A stretch of 55,490 nt of DNA from Candidatus Acidiferrales bacterium (GTDB lineage Bacteria > Bacteroidota > Ignavibacteria > Kryptoniales > JAKASW01): contig DATJAY010000036.1 of assembly GCA_035515795.1 (NCBI GenBank), positions 1 to 55,490 of the forward strand, written 5' to 3'. Of the stretch, positions 25,506-34,372 are shown piece by piece. A program made the position numbers and the translations under genes. The notes under the pieces are model-generated. The model made no database searches, was not told the DNA's origin, and saw nothing but the letters and a program-made list of their open reading frames with translations. Every line of letters starts with the position of its first letter. Position 1 is the first letter of the stretch.

Positions 25506-26142
25506 GACCAACAATCCTTAAGAGCCTCGCTCTCAGGCCTTCGAGCGTGAAAGTGTAGGGATCGAGCCGCGAAATCAAATTCGCCTCCCGTTCCCTTCCC
25601 GCTTCACGGAGCCAAATGGAAAAATCATTGTCTCCTTTCTCGAGCCGGAGCTTCGCTTCGAACATGTGGAAGTAAATCGAGTGGATACTGACAGTCATCA
25701 GACCTTCTCTGAATTCATTTATGTCGCGGGCAACTTTCCCGGTCGGGACAACAAAAATACGGGAACTCATGAAATGGAACTCTTCACCTTCGGGAGACCT
25801 TTGACTGACGCTGTGATCGGCCGATTTCAAATAGTCGTCCAGTAGCTCAAGGAAACGGCGCCTGAGGTCGGCAAGCCGGGTAAATTGCATAATGTCGATG
25901 CTTGCGAGTCTCTCGCCCGCCACGTCATCGTTCAGTTCATTTGTCACCCAATACGCAAAATCATTCGGCGGCTCGGGAGAAAGAAAGTGGTGCTGTTGTA
26001 AGAAACGGTGGGTGTGGTGGTAAATCGATGAGAGGGGGACCGTCCGGATACCGTCCGCCAATTCCGGAAGAGTAGCGGCTTTTCGCCCCAGCATTTCCGT
26101 AAGAATCAATCTCGATTTGAACTCGAAGGGAGCACAGCTCAT
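25492..26142 (-). CDS. DUF5752-family protein, partner of the trehalose cluster
   Basis: 216 residues, mostly helical and charged. Segments PLSSIYHHTHRFLQQHHFLSP and TVSIHSIYFHMFEAKLRLEKG form an internal repeat of a His-rich 'S-I-Y-x-H-x-(H/F)' motif, followed both times by a D-F-(A/S)-x-W motif. I recognise this as the DUF5752 type often next to trehalose synthases; the biochemical role is not known. Its ATG overlaps the mscS stop (ATGA) and its end overlaps treT by 14 bases, so it is tightly coupled to both. Confidence 0.65.
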   Translation of the reverse strand: MSCAPFEFKSRLILTEMLGRKAATLPELADGIRTVPLSSIYHHTHRFLQQHHFLSPEPPNDFAYWVTNELNDDVAGERLASIDIMQFTRLADLRRRFLELLDDYLKSADHSVSQRSPEGEEFHFMSSRIFVVPTGKVARDINEFREGLMTVSIHSIYFHMFEAKLRLEKGDNDFSIWLREAGREREANLISRLDPYTFTLEGLRARLLRIVGHGTG

Positions 26143-27254
26143 CGAGCCCTTTTCCTTTTAGCCTTCCGCCCGTTTGTTCTCTCGGACGGCTGCGGCGCCT
26201 CGTCCGGGCGGACTTCCCCATTAGCATCGTCCAGATGCACCGTGCGAATTGGGAATGGAATCGAGATGTGTTCTTTGTCGTATCTTTCCTTCAGCCGTTT
26301 TATGAACTCATGTTTCATCAAATATTGGTCAACATACGTATTCCCGCGCAGAATCACCGAGAACTTAATTGCTGAATCGCCGAACTCGTTAAACCGAATG
26401 AACGGCTCAAATCCTTTCTGCGCCCCCTCGACGGATCTCTGAACTTCACGCGCCACTTCGACCGTAACGTCCTCTACTTTCCTGAGGTCGCTCGAATAAT
26501 CTACGCCGAGATTAAAAACGATAGATATGTCTGGCTTTGGCTTTTCGTAGTTCGTCACTATTAGATTCGCAATACTCTTGTTCGGAATAATGACGTGATT
26601 ACCTGAGAGTGTCCTGATGACGGTCGCACGCCAATTGAGATCTTGGACGAAGCCTTCATCGCCGCTGCTCAGCCGGATATAGTTCCCCACCTGAATCTGT
26701 CGTGCGACGAGTATCTGTATGCCAGAAAAAAAATTTGACAGTGTCTCCTGAAGTCCGAGACCGATTGCGATGCCGCCGACACCCAATGCCGTCAGCAGCG
26801 GAGCTATGGAAACGTTCAAGCCATCGAGGATAATGAGAATCCCTACCGAATAAACCGTAATCCTTATGACATTCTTCAAGAGAGTCGTTGCAGAGGCCAG
26901 GCCGACGATGACCGATCTGTAATACTCGATTATCTCAGTACCGATATTAGAGACTACTGCAGTAACTGAAAAGATTACGAGGACGCCGAGTATCTTTGAA
27001 GAAACTTCCGTAATTGCCTTCGGCAAATCTTGTGTCTGCACTGATACATAAAGCCCGAGCGCAAGCGACCACAGGATAATAGAGCTCCGGACAGACGCTA
27101 CCACGACATCGTCAAAACGCCACTTCGTTCGTGCGGCCAGCTTCGCGAGGCGACTCATCACCACCCTTTTGAACAACCAGCCGAAGAGGAGAGAGCCGGC
27201 AACAATCGCTGACGGAGCTACGAGCTGCTCAATTATTGACAGCGTCAGCACCAT
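26139..27254 (-). CDS. MscS-family mechanosensitive channel
   Basis: 371 residues with five hydrophobic helices before the pore helix. The MscS signature lies in GVGGIAIGLGLQETLSNFFSGIQIL, the Gly/Ala-rich pore-lining TM3, followed by the beta-domain start VGNYIRLSSGDEGFVQDLNWRATVIRT and NHVIIPNKSI. The C-terminal 30 residues are basic. It is an inner-membrane channel that opens under osmotic downshock and releases small solutes. It starts inside the last 26 bases of otsA, so it is co-expressed with trehalose synthesis. Confidence 0.92.
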   Translation of the reverse strand: MVLTLSIIEQLVAPSAIVAGSLLFGWLFKRVVMSRLAKLAARTKWRFDDVVVASVRSSIILWSLALGLYVSVQTQDLPKAITEVSSKILGVLVIFSVTAVVSNIGTEIIEYYRSVIVGLASATTLLKNVIRITVYSVGILIILDGLNVSIAPLLTALGVGGIAIGLGLQETLSNFFSGIQILVARQIQVGNYIRLSSGDEGFVQDLNWRATVIRTLSGNHVIIPNKSIANLIVTNYEKPKPDISIVFNLGVDYSSDLRKVEDVTVEVAREVQRSVEGAQKGFEPFIRFNEFGDSAIKFSVILRGNTYVDQYLMKHEFIKRLKERYDKEHISIPFPIRTVHLDDANGEVRPDEAPQPSERTNGRKAKRKRAR

Positions 27255-28728
27255 ATTCTACAAACTCGAAATTGAATATTTCGCTCAAAAGTTTTGCCGC
27301 CCACCTGTAGACGTTCTGATGACCGACTACTTCTCTCATCTTGCTCATTCTTCTCTGACGCTCATCGGGCGACATCTCGACCGCCGTTTTTATTGCATCC
27401 GCCAGCCCGTCAGTGTAATAAGGATTCACCAGCAACGCATCGGGCAGCTCCCTCGCAGAGCCCGTGAACTCGCTAAGTATCAATGCCCCTTGCAGTTCGT
27501 TTCGCGCCGCCACAAACTCTTTTGCGACAAGGTTCATCCCATCATGGAGCGACGTAACCATGGCTACGTTTGCGATGCCGTTCCATGCGGTCACTTCCTC
27601 TTTGGAGTGATTCGCCCGTGTCATCATTATCGGCTTCCACCCCGAAAACTGGTACTTCTGATTGATGCTGACCAGCAACTCATTCAGAGAGTCATTGAGC
27701 TCCCTGTATTCAGGAATCTGCATCCTGCTTAGGGCGCCTAATTGAACGAGCACGAATTTGCCCAGGTACTGAGGGTTCTTCTCAAGAAATCTGTCAACTG
27801 CATGGAATCGCTCCGCGATTCCTTTTGTGTAATCAATCCTGTCGACCCCGACGGCAACTATCTTGTCTTTCAGCCTGTACTTCTTGACCAGTTCGTTTCT
27901 CAGGTTTCCTATACCCGCGCTTGAAGACATGTCGGAGACGTACTGAAAATCAATACCGATTGGAAATGCCCGGACAAGCGTGGTCTTTCGGCCGCGCGTT
28001 ACGCGCGAGAGGTCGTATTCGACTCTCGACTCGAGATACCGGTTGACGGTATCCAAGAAATTGATTAGATGATATTGGGTCTGAAACGCCAGGAGATCGT
28101 TGTATAACAGACTGTCGAGCAACTCTTCCTTGAATGGCAGAATTCGTACCACTTCGCTATTCGGCCACGGTATGTGCCAGAACTGTGCAGTAACCACGTT
28201 GCGAATCCTCTCCTTGAGCATCTTCGCAAGATTCGCAAAATGGTAATCCTGGATGAACACGAACGCAGGCCTGTCCCCGACGATATCTGCAACGGCGTCT
28301 GCATATTTCTCCTGAACCTCTTTGTAGATGCGGTAGTCGGATTGTTCGAATCGCGGCCTGACATAGGCAACATGGCAGAGCGGCCAGATCCCGCCGTTTG
28401 CAAAATTATAATAGAAGCCCGTCTCTTCTTCTTTGGAAAGGAACACGCGTTTCAGAGTAAACTTCGGGTTCTCGGGAGGGCACGCAACCTCATTTGATCC
28501 GTTGATCACCAGGTTATCGGCTTCACCCGATGCCTGAGCAACCCAGTATCCGCCGCTTGCTTCCATCACCGGATCCAGAGCAGTAACGAGTCCTCCGGGC
28601 GGAACGTAGCACTTTATTTCGTCGCCATCAAAAAAATGCACGTACGGTTCCCTGTTGGAAACCACAATGAGGAGTCTGTCGCCAAGCTTGGACTGGATAA
28701 GCTCGGATAATCTATCCTTTGTCCACAT
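27229..28728 (-). CDS. otsA: Alpha,alpha-trehalose-6-phosphate synthase (GT20)
   Basis: 499 residues. The first glucose-binding region is PPGGLVTALDPVMEASGGYWVA. FIQDYHFANLAKML and FWHIPWPNSEVVRILPF are GT20 signatures, and VGVDRIDYTKGIAERFHAVDRFL and SLHDGMNLVAKEFVAAR carry the nucleotide-sugar contacts. The enzyme makes trehalose-6-phosphate from NDP-glucose and glucose-6-phosphate. First gene of the cluster; there is no typical ribosome site before the ATG. The C-terminal end encodes the start of mscS in another frame. Confidence 0.95.
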   Translation of the reverse strand: MWTKDRLSELIQSKLGDRLLIVVSNREPYVHFFDGDEIKCYVPPGGLVTALDPVMEASGGYWVAQASGEADNLVINGSNEVACPPENPKFTLKRVFLSKEEETGFYYNFANGGIWPLCHVAYVRPRFEQSDYRIYKEVQEKYADAVADIVGDRPAFVFIQDYHFANLAKMLKERIRNVVTAQFWHIPWPNSEVVRILPFKEELLDSLLYNDLLAFQTQYHLINFLDTVNRYLESRVEYDLSRVTRGRKTTLVRAFPIGIDFQYVSDMSSSAGIGNLRNELVKKYRLKDKIVAVGVDRIDYTKGIAERFHAVDRFLEKNPQYLGKFVLVQLGALSRMQIPEYRELNDSLNELLVSINQKYQFSGWKPIMMTRANHSKEEVTAWNGIANVAMVTSLHDGMNLVAKEFVAARNELQGALILSEFTGSARELPDALLVNPYYTDGLADAIKTAVEMSPDERQRRMSKMREVVGHQNVYRWAAKLLSEIFNFEFVEYGADAVNN

Positions 28729-28877
28729 ATAGTTAATATAAAAACATGCCGGAGAAAACCAAGACTAACCAGATAGAATAACTGGAACGGCAAATGAAAA
28801 GAAAAACACGAGGCAAGCGACAACAGCATGAGACAGGATTTCTGGTCCCCGACTCTTACTTCTCGCCTCTGGAAATA

Positions 28878-28940
28878 GTAGAGATGCGTGGAGTCTCCGC
28901 CTGAGGCGAATGCGGCTTCGGCGCAGAACCCCGGTCCGAA
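28878..28940 (-). repeat. Second, interrupted copy of the tmRNA 3' end
   Basis: Read on the minus strand this contains TTCGGACCGGGGTTC (28940-28926), then about 31 extra bases (28925-28895) built from short inverted repeats (CGCCTCAGGCG), then GACTCCACGCATCTCTAC (28894-28877). The intact tmRNA end 6 bases away has TTCGGACCGGGGTTC directly joined to GACTCCCCGCATCTCCAC. The copy therefore equals the T-arm and acceptor end of tmRNA with a palindromic insert in the T loop. Confidence 0.75.
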
Positions 28941-28946
28941 ATTTTG

Positions 28947-29309
28947 TGGAGATGCGGGGAGTCGAACCCCGGTCCGAAGATAGGACTCGATGAGCCTCTA
29001 CGTGCATAGCTTCGACCAAAAATTTCATCCCACACTACTTGCGAAGCAAAGCTATGTGGGACAATCTCGACTGAATATTTTCGTCCGACCGCCGAGAACC
29101 TTCAGACGAAAAGCCTGCCTGAGCGACGCCCATTCCAAAGCCGACAGACAGAACTTTTGGATGGACGGGTTACCTTTTTTTAATTAGGCAGCCAATGCGT
29201 AGTTATTGTTCGCATTTACAGTTTTACCGATTTTTTAACGCGGCACCAGTAGAACCTCGGCACGCAACTCACCGCTTCCCGAATCCTCGTCGATGCCAAT
29301 ATCATCCCC
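28947..29309 (-). ncRNA. ssrA: Transfer-messenger RNA (tmRNA)
   Basis: The 5' end GGGGATGATATTGGCATCGA (from 29309) and the 3' end GGTTCGACTCCCCGCATCTCCA (to 28947) fold into a tRNA-like domain; GGGGATG pairs with CATCTCC with one G-U. The tag reading frame ends at 29184 and encodes ...ANNNYALAA-stop, an ordinary proteolysis tag ending in ALAA. The 3' CCA is not fully encoded (ACAA follows). Length about 363 bases, one-piece type. It rescues stalled ribosomes. Confidence 0.95.
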
Positions 29310-29316
29310 AAATTTT

Positions 29317-29583
29317 TCAAAGAACAAGCGCATCTGAAATTTTCTTGACCAAGTCAGCCACCTCACCTAAACTGATTTTGCGGACGGATCGTTCCAGCTC
29401 ATGCGCCATCGTTGAAATTTCAGGATAACCGAACGATTTCGCCGTGCCGCCGATTTGATGAGATAACCTGCCGACGGCATCCCAGTTTGAATCTACGACT
29501 GCCGATTGCAGCGCCTTTATTTTTTCTGCCATGTCGTCATGGAACAGAGTTTTCAGATGTTCAAAACCCTCGTCGTTGCTCAA
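29317..29583 (-). CDS. HPt phosphotransfer domain protein
   Basis: 88 residues, a single HPt four-helix domain. The phosphorylated histidine is H42 in RLSHQIGGTAKSFGY, matching the HxxKGxAxxxG pattern with small variations. It relays phosphate between response-regulator receivers. The only suitable start is a TTG at 29583 that overlaps the stop of the response regulator (TTGA), so translation is probably coupled. The next ATG (M18) would remove the first helix. Confidence 0.85.
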   Translation of the reverse strand: MSNDEGFEHLKTLFHDDMAEKIKALQSAVVDSNWDAVGRLSHQIGGTAKSFGYPEISTMAHELERSVRKISLGEVADLVKKISDALVL

Positions 29584-29945
29584 GAGTTATATATCTCTAG
29601 AATCTGGTTCGCAAAAGTTTTCGGTTCGATAGGCTTCGGCAAGTAACCGTCGAACCCAGCTGCCTCAAATCTCTCTTTGTCGCCACGCATCGTGTAAGCG
29701 GTAAGAGCGATGACCTTGATTTCTTTCGTCGACCTGTTTTCTCGTATCTGCTTCAGAACCTCCACGCCGTCTATTTCAGGGAGCTGGATATCAAGCAGAA
29801 TGACATCCGGCGATTGTTTTTGGAGAAATTCGAAAACTTGCTTCCCGGAATCGGCCTCATAAACATTATAGCCGCTTTTCTTGAGCAGGTATACGGCAAG
29901 CTGGCGGTTTATCGCATTGTCGTCGACGACCAAGATATCTTTCAT
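29580..29945 (-). CDS. Stand-alone response regulator receiver (CheY-like)
   Basis: 121 residues, receiver domain only. The acidic pair is D8-D9, the phosphorylated residue D52 (VILLDIQLPEIDG), with threonine in ALTAYTM and lysine in LPKPIEP. There is no output domain. It is followed directly by the HPt gene, so the two form a phosphorelay module whose kinase lies elsewhere. Confidence 0.93.
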   Translation of the reverse strand: MKDILVVDDNAINRQLAVYLLKKSGYNVYEADSGKQVFEFLQKQSPDVILLDIQLPEIDGVEVLKQIRENRSTKEIKVIALTAYTMRGDKERFEAAGFDGYLPKPIEPKTFANQILEIYNS

Positions 29946-30003
29946 GGGTTACACATAGAATATACTAACCGCGAGATGCAAAGGCAATCACGAGAAATCC
30001 GAC

Positions 30004-32253
30004 TCATTGATCCAAATCTGACTTTCCGCAGTTGCCCCTGAGATAAAGGTTAAGATACTCATCATAAGTTTTCAGCAGCAAGAGGTAAGTGACGGAACTG
30101 TAAACTGCACCGTGGGCGCCAGGCGGAAAAATCCTGAGGTCTACATCTTTGCCGGCATTCTCCAAGGCCGTCAGGAGCTGCATCGTGTTGATCGGGTGAA
30201 CATTATCATCCATCATCGAATGAACGACAAGCAACTTACCTTTGAGGCTGTCGGCGTAAGTCATGCAGGAGCTTCTGATGTACCCGGAGTCGTTTTGGGA
30301 AAGAAGTCCCATGTAACGTTCGGTGTAAATATCGTCGTACAGTCGCCAATCAGTCACAGGGGAATTTGCTATTCCAACTTTAAATATTCCGGGATGCGTC
30401 AGCATCGTGAAGACAGTGCTATAACCGCCATAACTCGTCCCCATGATCGCCATCTTTGTTGAATCGACGTAAGGAAGTGATGTGAGGTAACGCGCCGTCT
30501 CGACAAAATCGCGGCTTTCCCAATAACCTAAATTATCATACACGACTTTCATAAATGCGCTTCCGTAGTTTGCATTGCCGCGGTTATTCACATTCACGAT
30601 GATGTAGCCGTTTTGCGCCAGCCACTGGTCCCATCCGGAGGCATCGAAAGAGTTGTACACGCCGTGGGATTCCGGTCCTCCGTAAATCGCCATTATGACC
30701 GGATATTTCTTCGTCGAATCGAAGTCGATCGGCTTAATCATAGAACAATCTAACTTGACGGAATCGGACGTTGTAAAACTGAAAAGCACGCGCGGGGAGT
30801 ATTCGTGACTTTGAACAAATTCGCCGACCGAAGCGTTGTCTTCCAGTTTTTTGACCATCTTTCCGTCGGTGCTCCACAATTCAACTTGACGCGGCTGCCC
30901 GACATTCGAATAGGTGTCGATGTAATAATTGCAGTTAGGCGATAAATCGAAAGCATGAAATCCGGATGCTTTCGACAGACGTTTTTCTTTTGTTCCGTCG
31001 AAATTGATTGAGTAAATGTTTTCTTCCAGGGGAGAAGCTTCAGCCGATGTGTAATAAATAATTTTCTTGTCCGGATCTATCCTCAAAACTTTTATCACGT
31101 CCCAATTCCCCTGCGTCACCCGGTTCAGCAACCTACCATTATAGTCATATCGATAAATCTGATAGTAACCGCTTCTATCTGAGACCCAGAAGAACTCGCG
31201 TATCTTATCGGGAAGAAACATCATGTCATTCACGTTTGTGTAAAAATTAAAAATTGCAACCCACGTGTTATTTTTCTCCTCCATGAGCAGCCGCCGGCTA
31301 CCGTCAGTCACATTGAAAAAATAAAGCTTGAGGTCGTTCTGCGCCCGATTGAGAACGATCATGGCAAGTATATTCGGCTGGCTGGTCCAGTAAACTCTTG
31401 GAATGTAAAAATCTCCGTTTTCACCAGGATCCAGCCTTATATTCTTCCCCGTCATTACATCGAGGACTCCGATCCGAACTCTGGGATTCGAATCGCCGAC
31501 CTGCGGTATAGGAATCTTCTCCCATTCGTTGTGGAGTCCTTCATAATTCGAGATCTGTATCTCGGGGACCGGACTTTCGTCGAATTGCCAGTAAGCGATG
31601 TGCTTATCGTCAGGCGACCAATTCCATGCCTGCGCCTGACCGAATTCTTCTTCATAGACCCAATCGTAATGGCCATTGAAAATTTCTCCGGTCGCGTCGT
31701 TTGTCAACTGAGTTTCCTTCTTCGAAGCGAAATCGTAGACAAACATATTCCCACCGCGCTCATATCCAACCATGGAACCATCGGGAGATAATTCTGCCGT
31801 CCTCGCACTCTTGGCGGCGACTTTTAACTCCTTGTTATCTAAAGAATAAACATAATAATCCGAGATCCCGGACCTCCGATAAATCTTTCTGAAATTCGTC
31901 TGGAATAAAATATGTTTCGAGTCTCGCGCCCACTGAAAGGATTGATATTCAAATTGTCTATTCGTGTCGGGAAAAGTCAATCCTTGCGCATCAAACACAA
32001 GTTCATCCTTTCCAGTCCCCGGATCGAATGAGCGAATCTCTTCATGTTTTGTTGAATCGTTGGTCGCAATGTACGAATATTGCTTGCCTCCGTCGATCCA
32101 GTTCAAGCTTCTCGGTCCGGATTTTCCCGTCAGTATTGAGGTTGAACGAAGCGCTTCCTCTATGTTTGCGTAGGCCTTTTTCGATTGAGCGTCCGCAAAC
32201 GACGGAATCGCGACAACCAGAAGTAACATGGTACACAGACTATGGTTCTTCAT
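30004..32253 (-). CDS. Dipeptidyl-peptidase IV-like serine peptidase (S9B)
   Basis: 749 residues from the ATG at 32253 (AAGGAG upstream); this gives a signal peptide MKNHSLCTMLLLVVAIPSFADAQ, whereas a longer frame would bury it. The N-terminal 470 residues are a beta-propeller (for example YDWVYEEEFGQAQAWNWSPDD, which contains the paired glutamates that hold the substrate N terminus). The C-terminal alpha/beta hydrolase has nucleophile serine in GTSYGGYS (about 606), aspartate in MMDDNVHP (about 681) and histidine in PPGAHGAV (about 713). Such enzymes release Xaa-Pro dipeptides from peptides in the periplasm or outside the cell. Confidence 0.93.
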   Translation of the reverse strand: MKNHSLCTMLLLVVAIPSFADAQSKKAYANIEEALRSTSILTGKSGPRSLNWIDGGKQYSYIATNDSTKHEEIRSFDPGTGKDELVFDAQGLTFPDTNRQFEYQSFQWARDSKHILFQTNFRKIYRRSGISDYYVYSLDNKELKVAAKSARTAELSPDGSMVGYERGGNMFVYDFASKKETQLTNDATGEIFNGHYDWVYEEEFGQAQAWNWSPDDKHIAYWQFDESPVPEIQISNYEGLHNEWEKIPIPQVGDSNPRVRIGVLDVMTGKNIRLDPGENGDFYIPRVYWTSQPNILAMIVLNRAQNDLKLYFFNVTDGSRRLLMEEKNNTWVAIFNFYTNVNDMMFLPDKIREFFWVSDRSGYYQIYRYDYNGRLLNRVTQGNWDVIKVLRIDPDKKIIYYTSAEASPLEENIYSINFDGTKEKRLSKASGFHAFDLSPNCNYYIDTYSNVGQPRQVELWSTDGKMVKKLEDNASVGEFVQSHEYSPRVLFSFTTSDSVKLDCSMIKPIDFDSTKKYPVIMAIYGGPESHGVYNSFDASGWDQWLAQNGYIIVNVNNRGNANYGSAFMKVVYDNLGYWESRDFVETARYLTSLPYVDSTKMAIMGTSYGGYSTVFTMLTHPGIFKVGIANSPVTDWRLYDDIYTERYMGLLSQNDSGYIRSSCMTYADSLKGKLLVVHSMMDDNVHPINTMQLLTALENAGKDVDLRIFPPGAHGAVYSSVTYLLLLKTYDEYLNLYLRGNCGKSDLDQ

Positions 32254-32408
32254 GACTCCTTCTCTCCCGATTTTCATCTGTAATGATGGCACAATTTAAA
32301 AGAAGCTGCGGGAATACTCAAGCATACAGACTCCGGTTCAAATGCAACCGACATCGGCATTTGAATTTTCGGCCGTCGTTTCATAAATAGTACAAAATGG
32401 AGAAAACG

Positions 32409-33101
32409 ATGAAACCACTTCCCTTTCTTTTCATTTCACTGTTCGTCGCCGGAACAAGTTATTCACAGACCGAATCCTCAAGGACTGAGATCAATTCAGA
32501 AATAACGGTCTCTGCAGAAGCAACCGTTTCTGCAGAACCTGATATAGCAGAGTTCCATCTCGCCATAGTATCTAGACAGCAGCTCGCGACGGACGCGTTC
32601 AAACATTACGCGAGCACTTACGGAGCTCTTCAGAGTTCTCTCGGTGAATTGATCGATTCGAAGGAGTTGAAGACGGGAAAATTGTCTATAACTCCTTCTT
32701 TCAATGAAAAAAATCCCGACCAGACGACGCCGATTTATTATCAGGTGTCTGCACTCATGACACTCTCGGTGCCTCTCTCGCAACTCAACAAACTCCTCGC
32801 TCAGATTACTTCCGTAGAAGGAGTTACCATTAATGGGATCGAGTTCCGTGCGAAAAACCAGGACAGCCTGCAGACCGCTGCTCTGGAAGACGCGGTTAAG
32901 AAGGCACATGAGAAGGCTCAGGCAATCGCAAAGTTAGAGAATCTCAGAGACCTGAAAGTGAAAACCATGACTACTTCCATCTCCCGTCCTCCTGTGCCAT
33001 TTTACGGCGCGCGAATGGAATCGATAGCGGCGGCCCCATCATTGAATGCCTCGGATGTTACCGTTTCGGCATCCATCACAGTTACCTATTCGGCTAGGTG
33101 A
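32409..33101 (+). CDS. SIMPL-domain protein (DUF541)
   Basis: 230 residues from ATG 32409, with GGAG 6 bases upstream; an ATG at 32397 lies just before that site. Signal peptide MKPLPFLFISLFVAGTSYSQ. The domain opens with ITVSAEATVSAEPDIAEFHLAI (VSAEATVSAEP is a small tandem repeat) and contains LKTGKLSITPSF, GVTINGIEFRA and the helix DAVKKAHEKAQAIA before the closing VSASITVTYSAR. These are periplasmic oligomeric proteins of poorly defined function. The stop overlaps the GTG of the next gene (GTGA). Confidence 0.88.
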   Translation: MKPLPFLFISLFVAGTSYSQTESSRTEINSEITVSAEATVSAEPDIAEFHLAIVSRQQLATDAFKHYASTYGALQSSLGELIDSKELKTGKLSITPSFNEKNPDQTTPIYYQVSALMTLSVPLSQLNKLLAQITSVEGVTINGIEFRAKNQDSLQTAALEDAVKKAHEKAQAIAKLENLRDLKVKTMTTSISRPPVPFYGARMESIAAAPSLNASDVTVSASITVTYSAR

Positions 33102-34324
33102 ATCTCCTTCTGAAGAATCCCGAGCTGGTTGTCACGTGTTCCGGCAACGCGAAGCGATTCAAACGCGGTTCAGAAATGAATGATGTCGGAATCCTATCCG
33201 GCGTGGATATTTACATTGAGGACGGTACAATAAAAAAGATCGGGAAGATTACGCCGGACTCGGACTGTGATGTTCTTGATGTTTCCGGAAAAATCCTTGT
33301 TCCGGGATTTGTTGATCCACATACTCACGGAATTTTTGCAGGCACGGGGGAACACGAATTTGCGCTGCGTGCAAAAACGACGGTCCCCCTTGAAACCACA
33401 TTCGACAACTCCGGGATTCTGGAGACCGTAAGAAAGACGCGCGAGGCATCGAAGTCATATCTTCGTACTCACGCCGAACGCCGATTAGACAAGATGTTGA
33501 AATGGGGAACCACGACCGTCGAGATAAAAAGCGGTTATGGGCTCGATTTTAAGAACGAGATAAAACTCCTCGAAGCTATTCGAGAAATGGAAGCTGAGCT
33601 AATCCCTGACATAGTCGTAACATTTCTCGGCGCTCATGTAATTCTACCTGAACACGACCATGACGCTTACATGAATATTTTGACGGAGGAACTTATTCCT
33701 TACATTGCCAAGAAAAGACTCGCGGACTTCTGCGACGTCTTCTGCGATAGAGAAGGTTTTACAGCTGAGGATGCAAGAAAGATTCTCGCTGTTGCCCGCG
33801 ACCAAGGTTTCAAGTTGAAGATGCACACGGGCTCAAGTTCCACAAGCGGCGGGGTCAAACTTGCCGTCGAACTCGGTGCAACATCAGTCGACTGCATCGA
33901 AAAAATTTCTTCGGATGAAATCGAACTTCTCTCGCGGAGCGATACCGTCGGGGTGATCTTACCGGCCACGTCCTGCTACCTTCGAGCCAGACCTGCGCCG
34001 GCAAGAGAAATGATCGACCAAGATTGTGCAATTGCAATCGCCAGTGATTTCGGTCCATGCACCTCGATGGTCGATAATATGCAGACGACCATGTGGCTGG
34101 CGATCTGCTTCAATTCAATGACCGTCGAGGAGGCTCTGAATGCCGCGACAATCAACGCTGCCGCCGCCCTCGGGCTGTCGGACGTATTGGGAAGCATCGA
34201 GGTGGGAAAGCAGGCTGATGTCCTTATTGTGGATGCAAAAGACTACGCATATCTTCCGTACCACTTTACTGAGAACAGAATCGAGAAAGTTGTGAAACGA
34301 GGGATAGTTCTCGAATTCCCTTAA
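33098..34324 (+). CDS. HutI-like amidohydrolase with altered substrate pocket
   Basis: 408 residues, the length of imidazolonepropionase. Zinc ligands are present: DPHTHG (about residues 73-78), the KMHT histidine and the aspartate of ASDFGP; VEIKSGYGLDF is a HutI signature. Several conserved HutI positions are changed: the arginine of 'GGSRE' is glycine (AGTGEHE), the 'HADE' glutamate is serine (HTGS), the 'SADHL' histidine is cysteine (SVDCI), and 'GGGI' is NSGI. In studied HutI these contact or activate imidazolonepropionate. The fold is certain; the substrate is probably different. Starts at GTG overlapping the SIMPL stop. No other hut genes are nearby. Confidence 0.8.
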   Translation: MNLLLKNPELVVTCSGNAKRFKRGSEMNDVGILSGVDIYIEDGTIKKIGKITPDSDCDVLDVSGKILVPGFVDPHTHGIFAGTGEHEFALRAKTTVPLETTFDNSGILETVRKTREASKSYLRTHAERRLDKMLKWGTTTVEIKSGYGLDFKNEIKLLEAIREMEAELIPDIVVTFLGAHVILPEHDHDAYMNILTEELIPYIAKKRLADFCDVFCDREGFTAEDARKILAVARDQGFKLKMHTGSSSTSGGVKLAVELGATSVDCIEKISSDEIELLSRSDTVGVILPATSCYLRARPAPAREMIDQDCAIAIASDFGPCTSMVDNMQTTMWLAICFNSMTVEEALNAATINAAAALGLSDVLGSIEVGKQADVLIVDAKDYAYLPYHFTENRIEKVVKRGIVLEFP

Positions 34325-34372
34325 GTGTAGGAGATAAAATTTATCTGCCTGCTGCTCATCATGCCCGAGATT

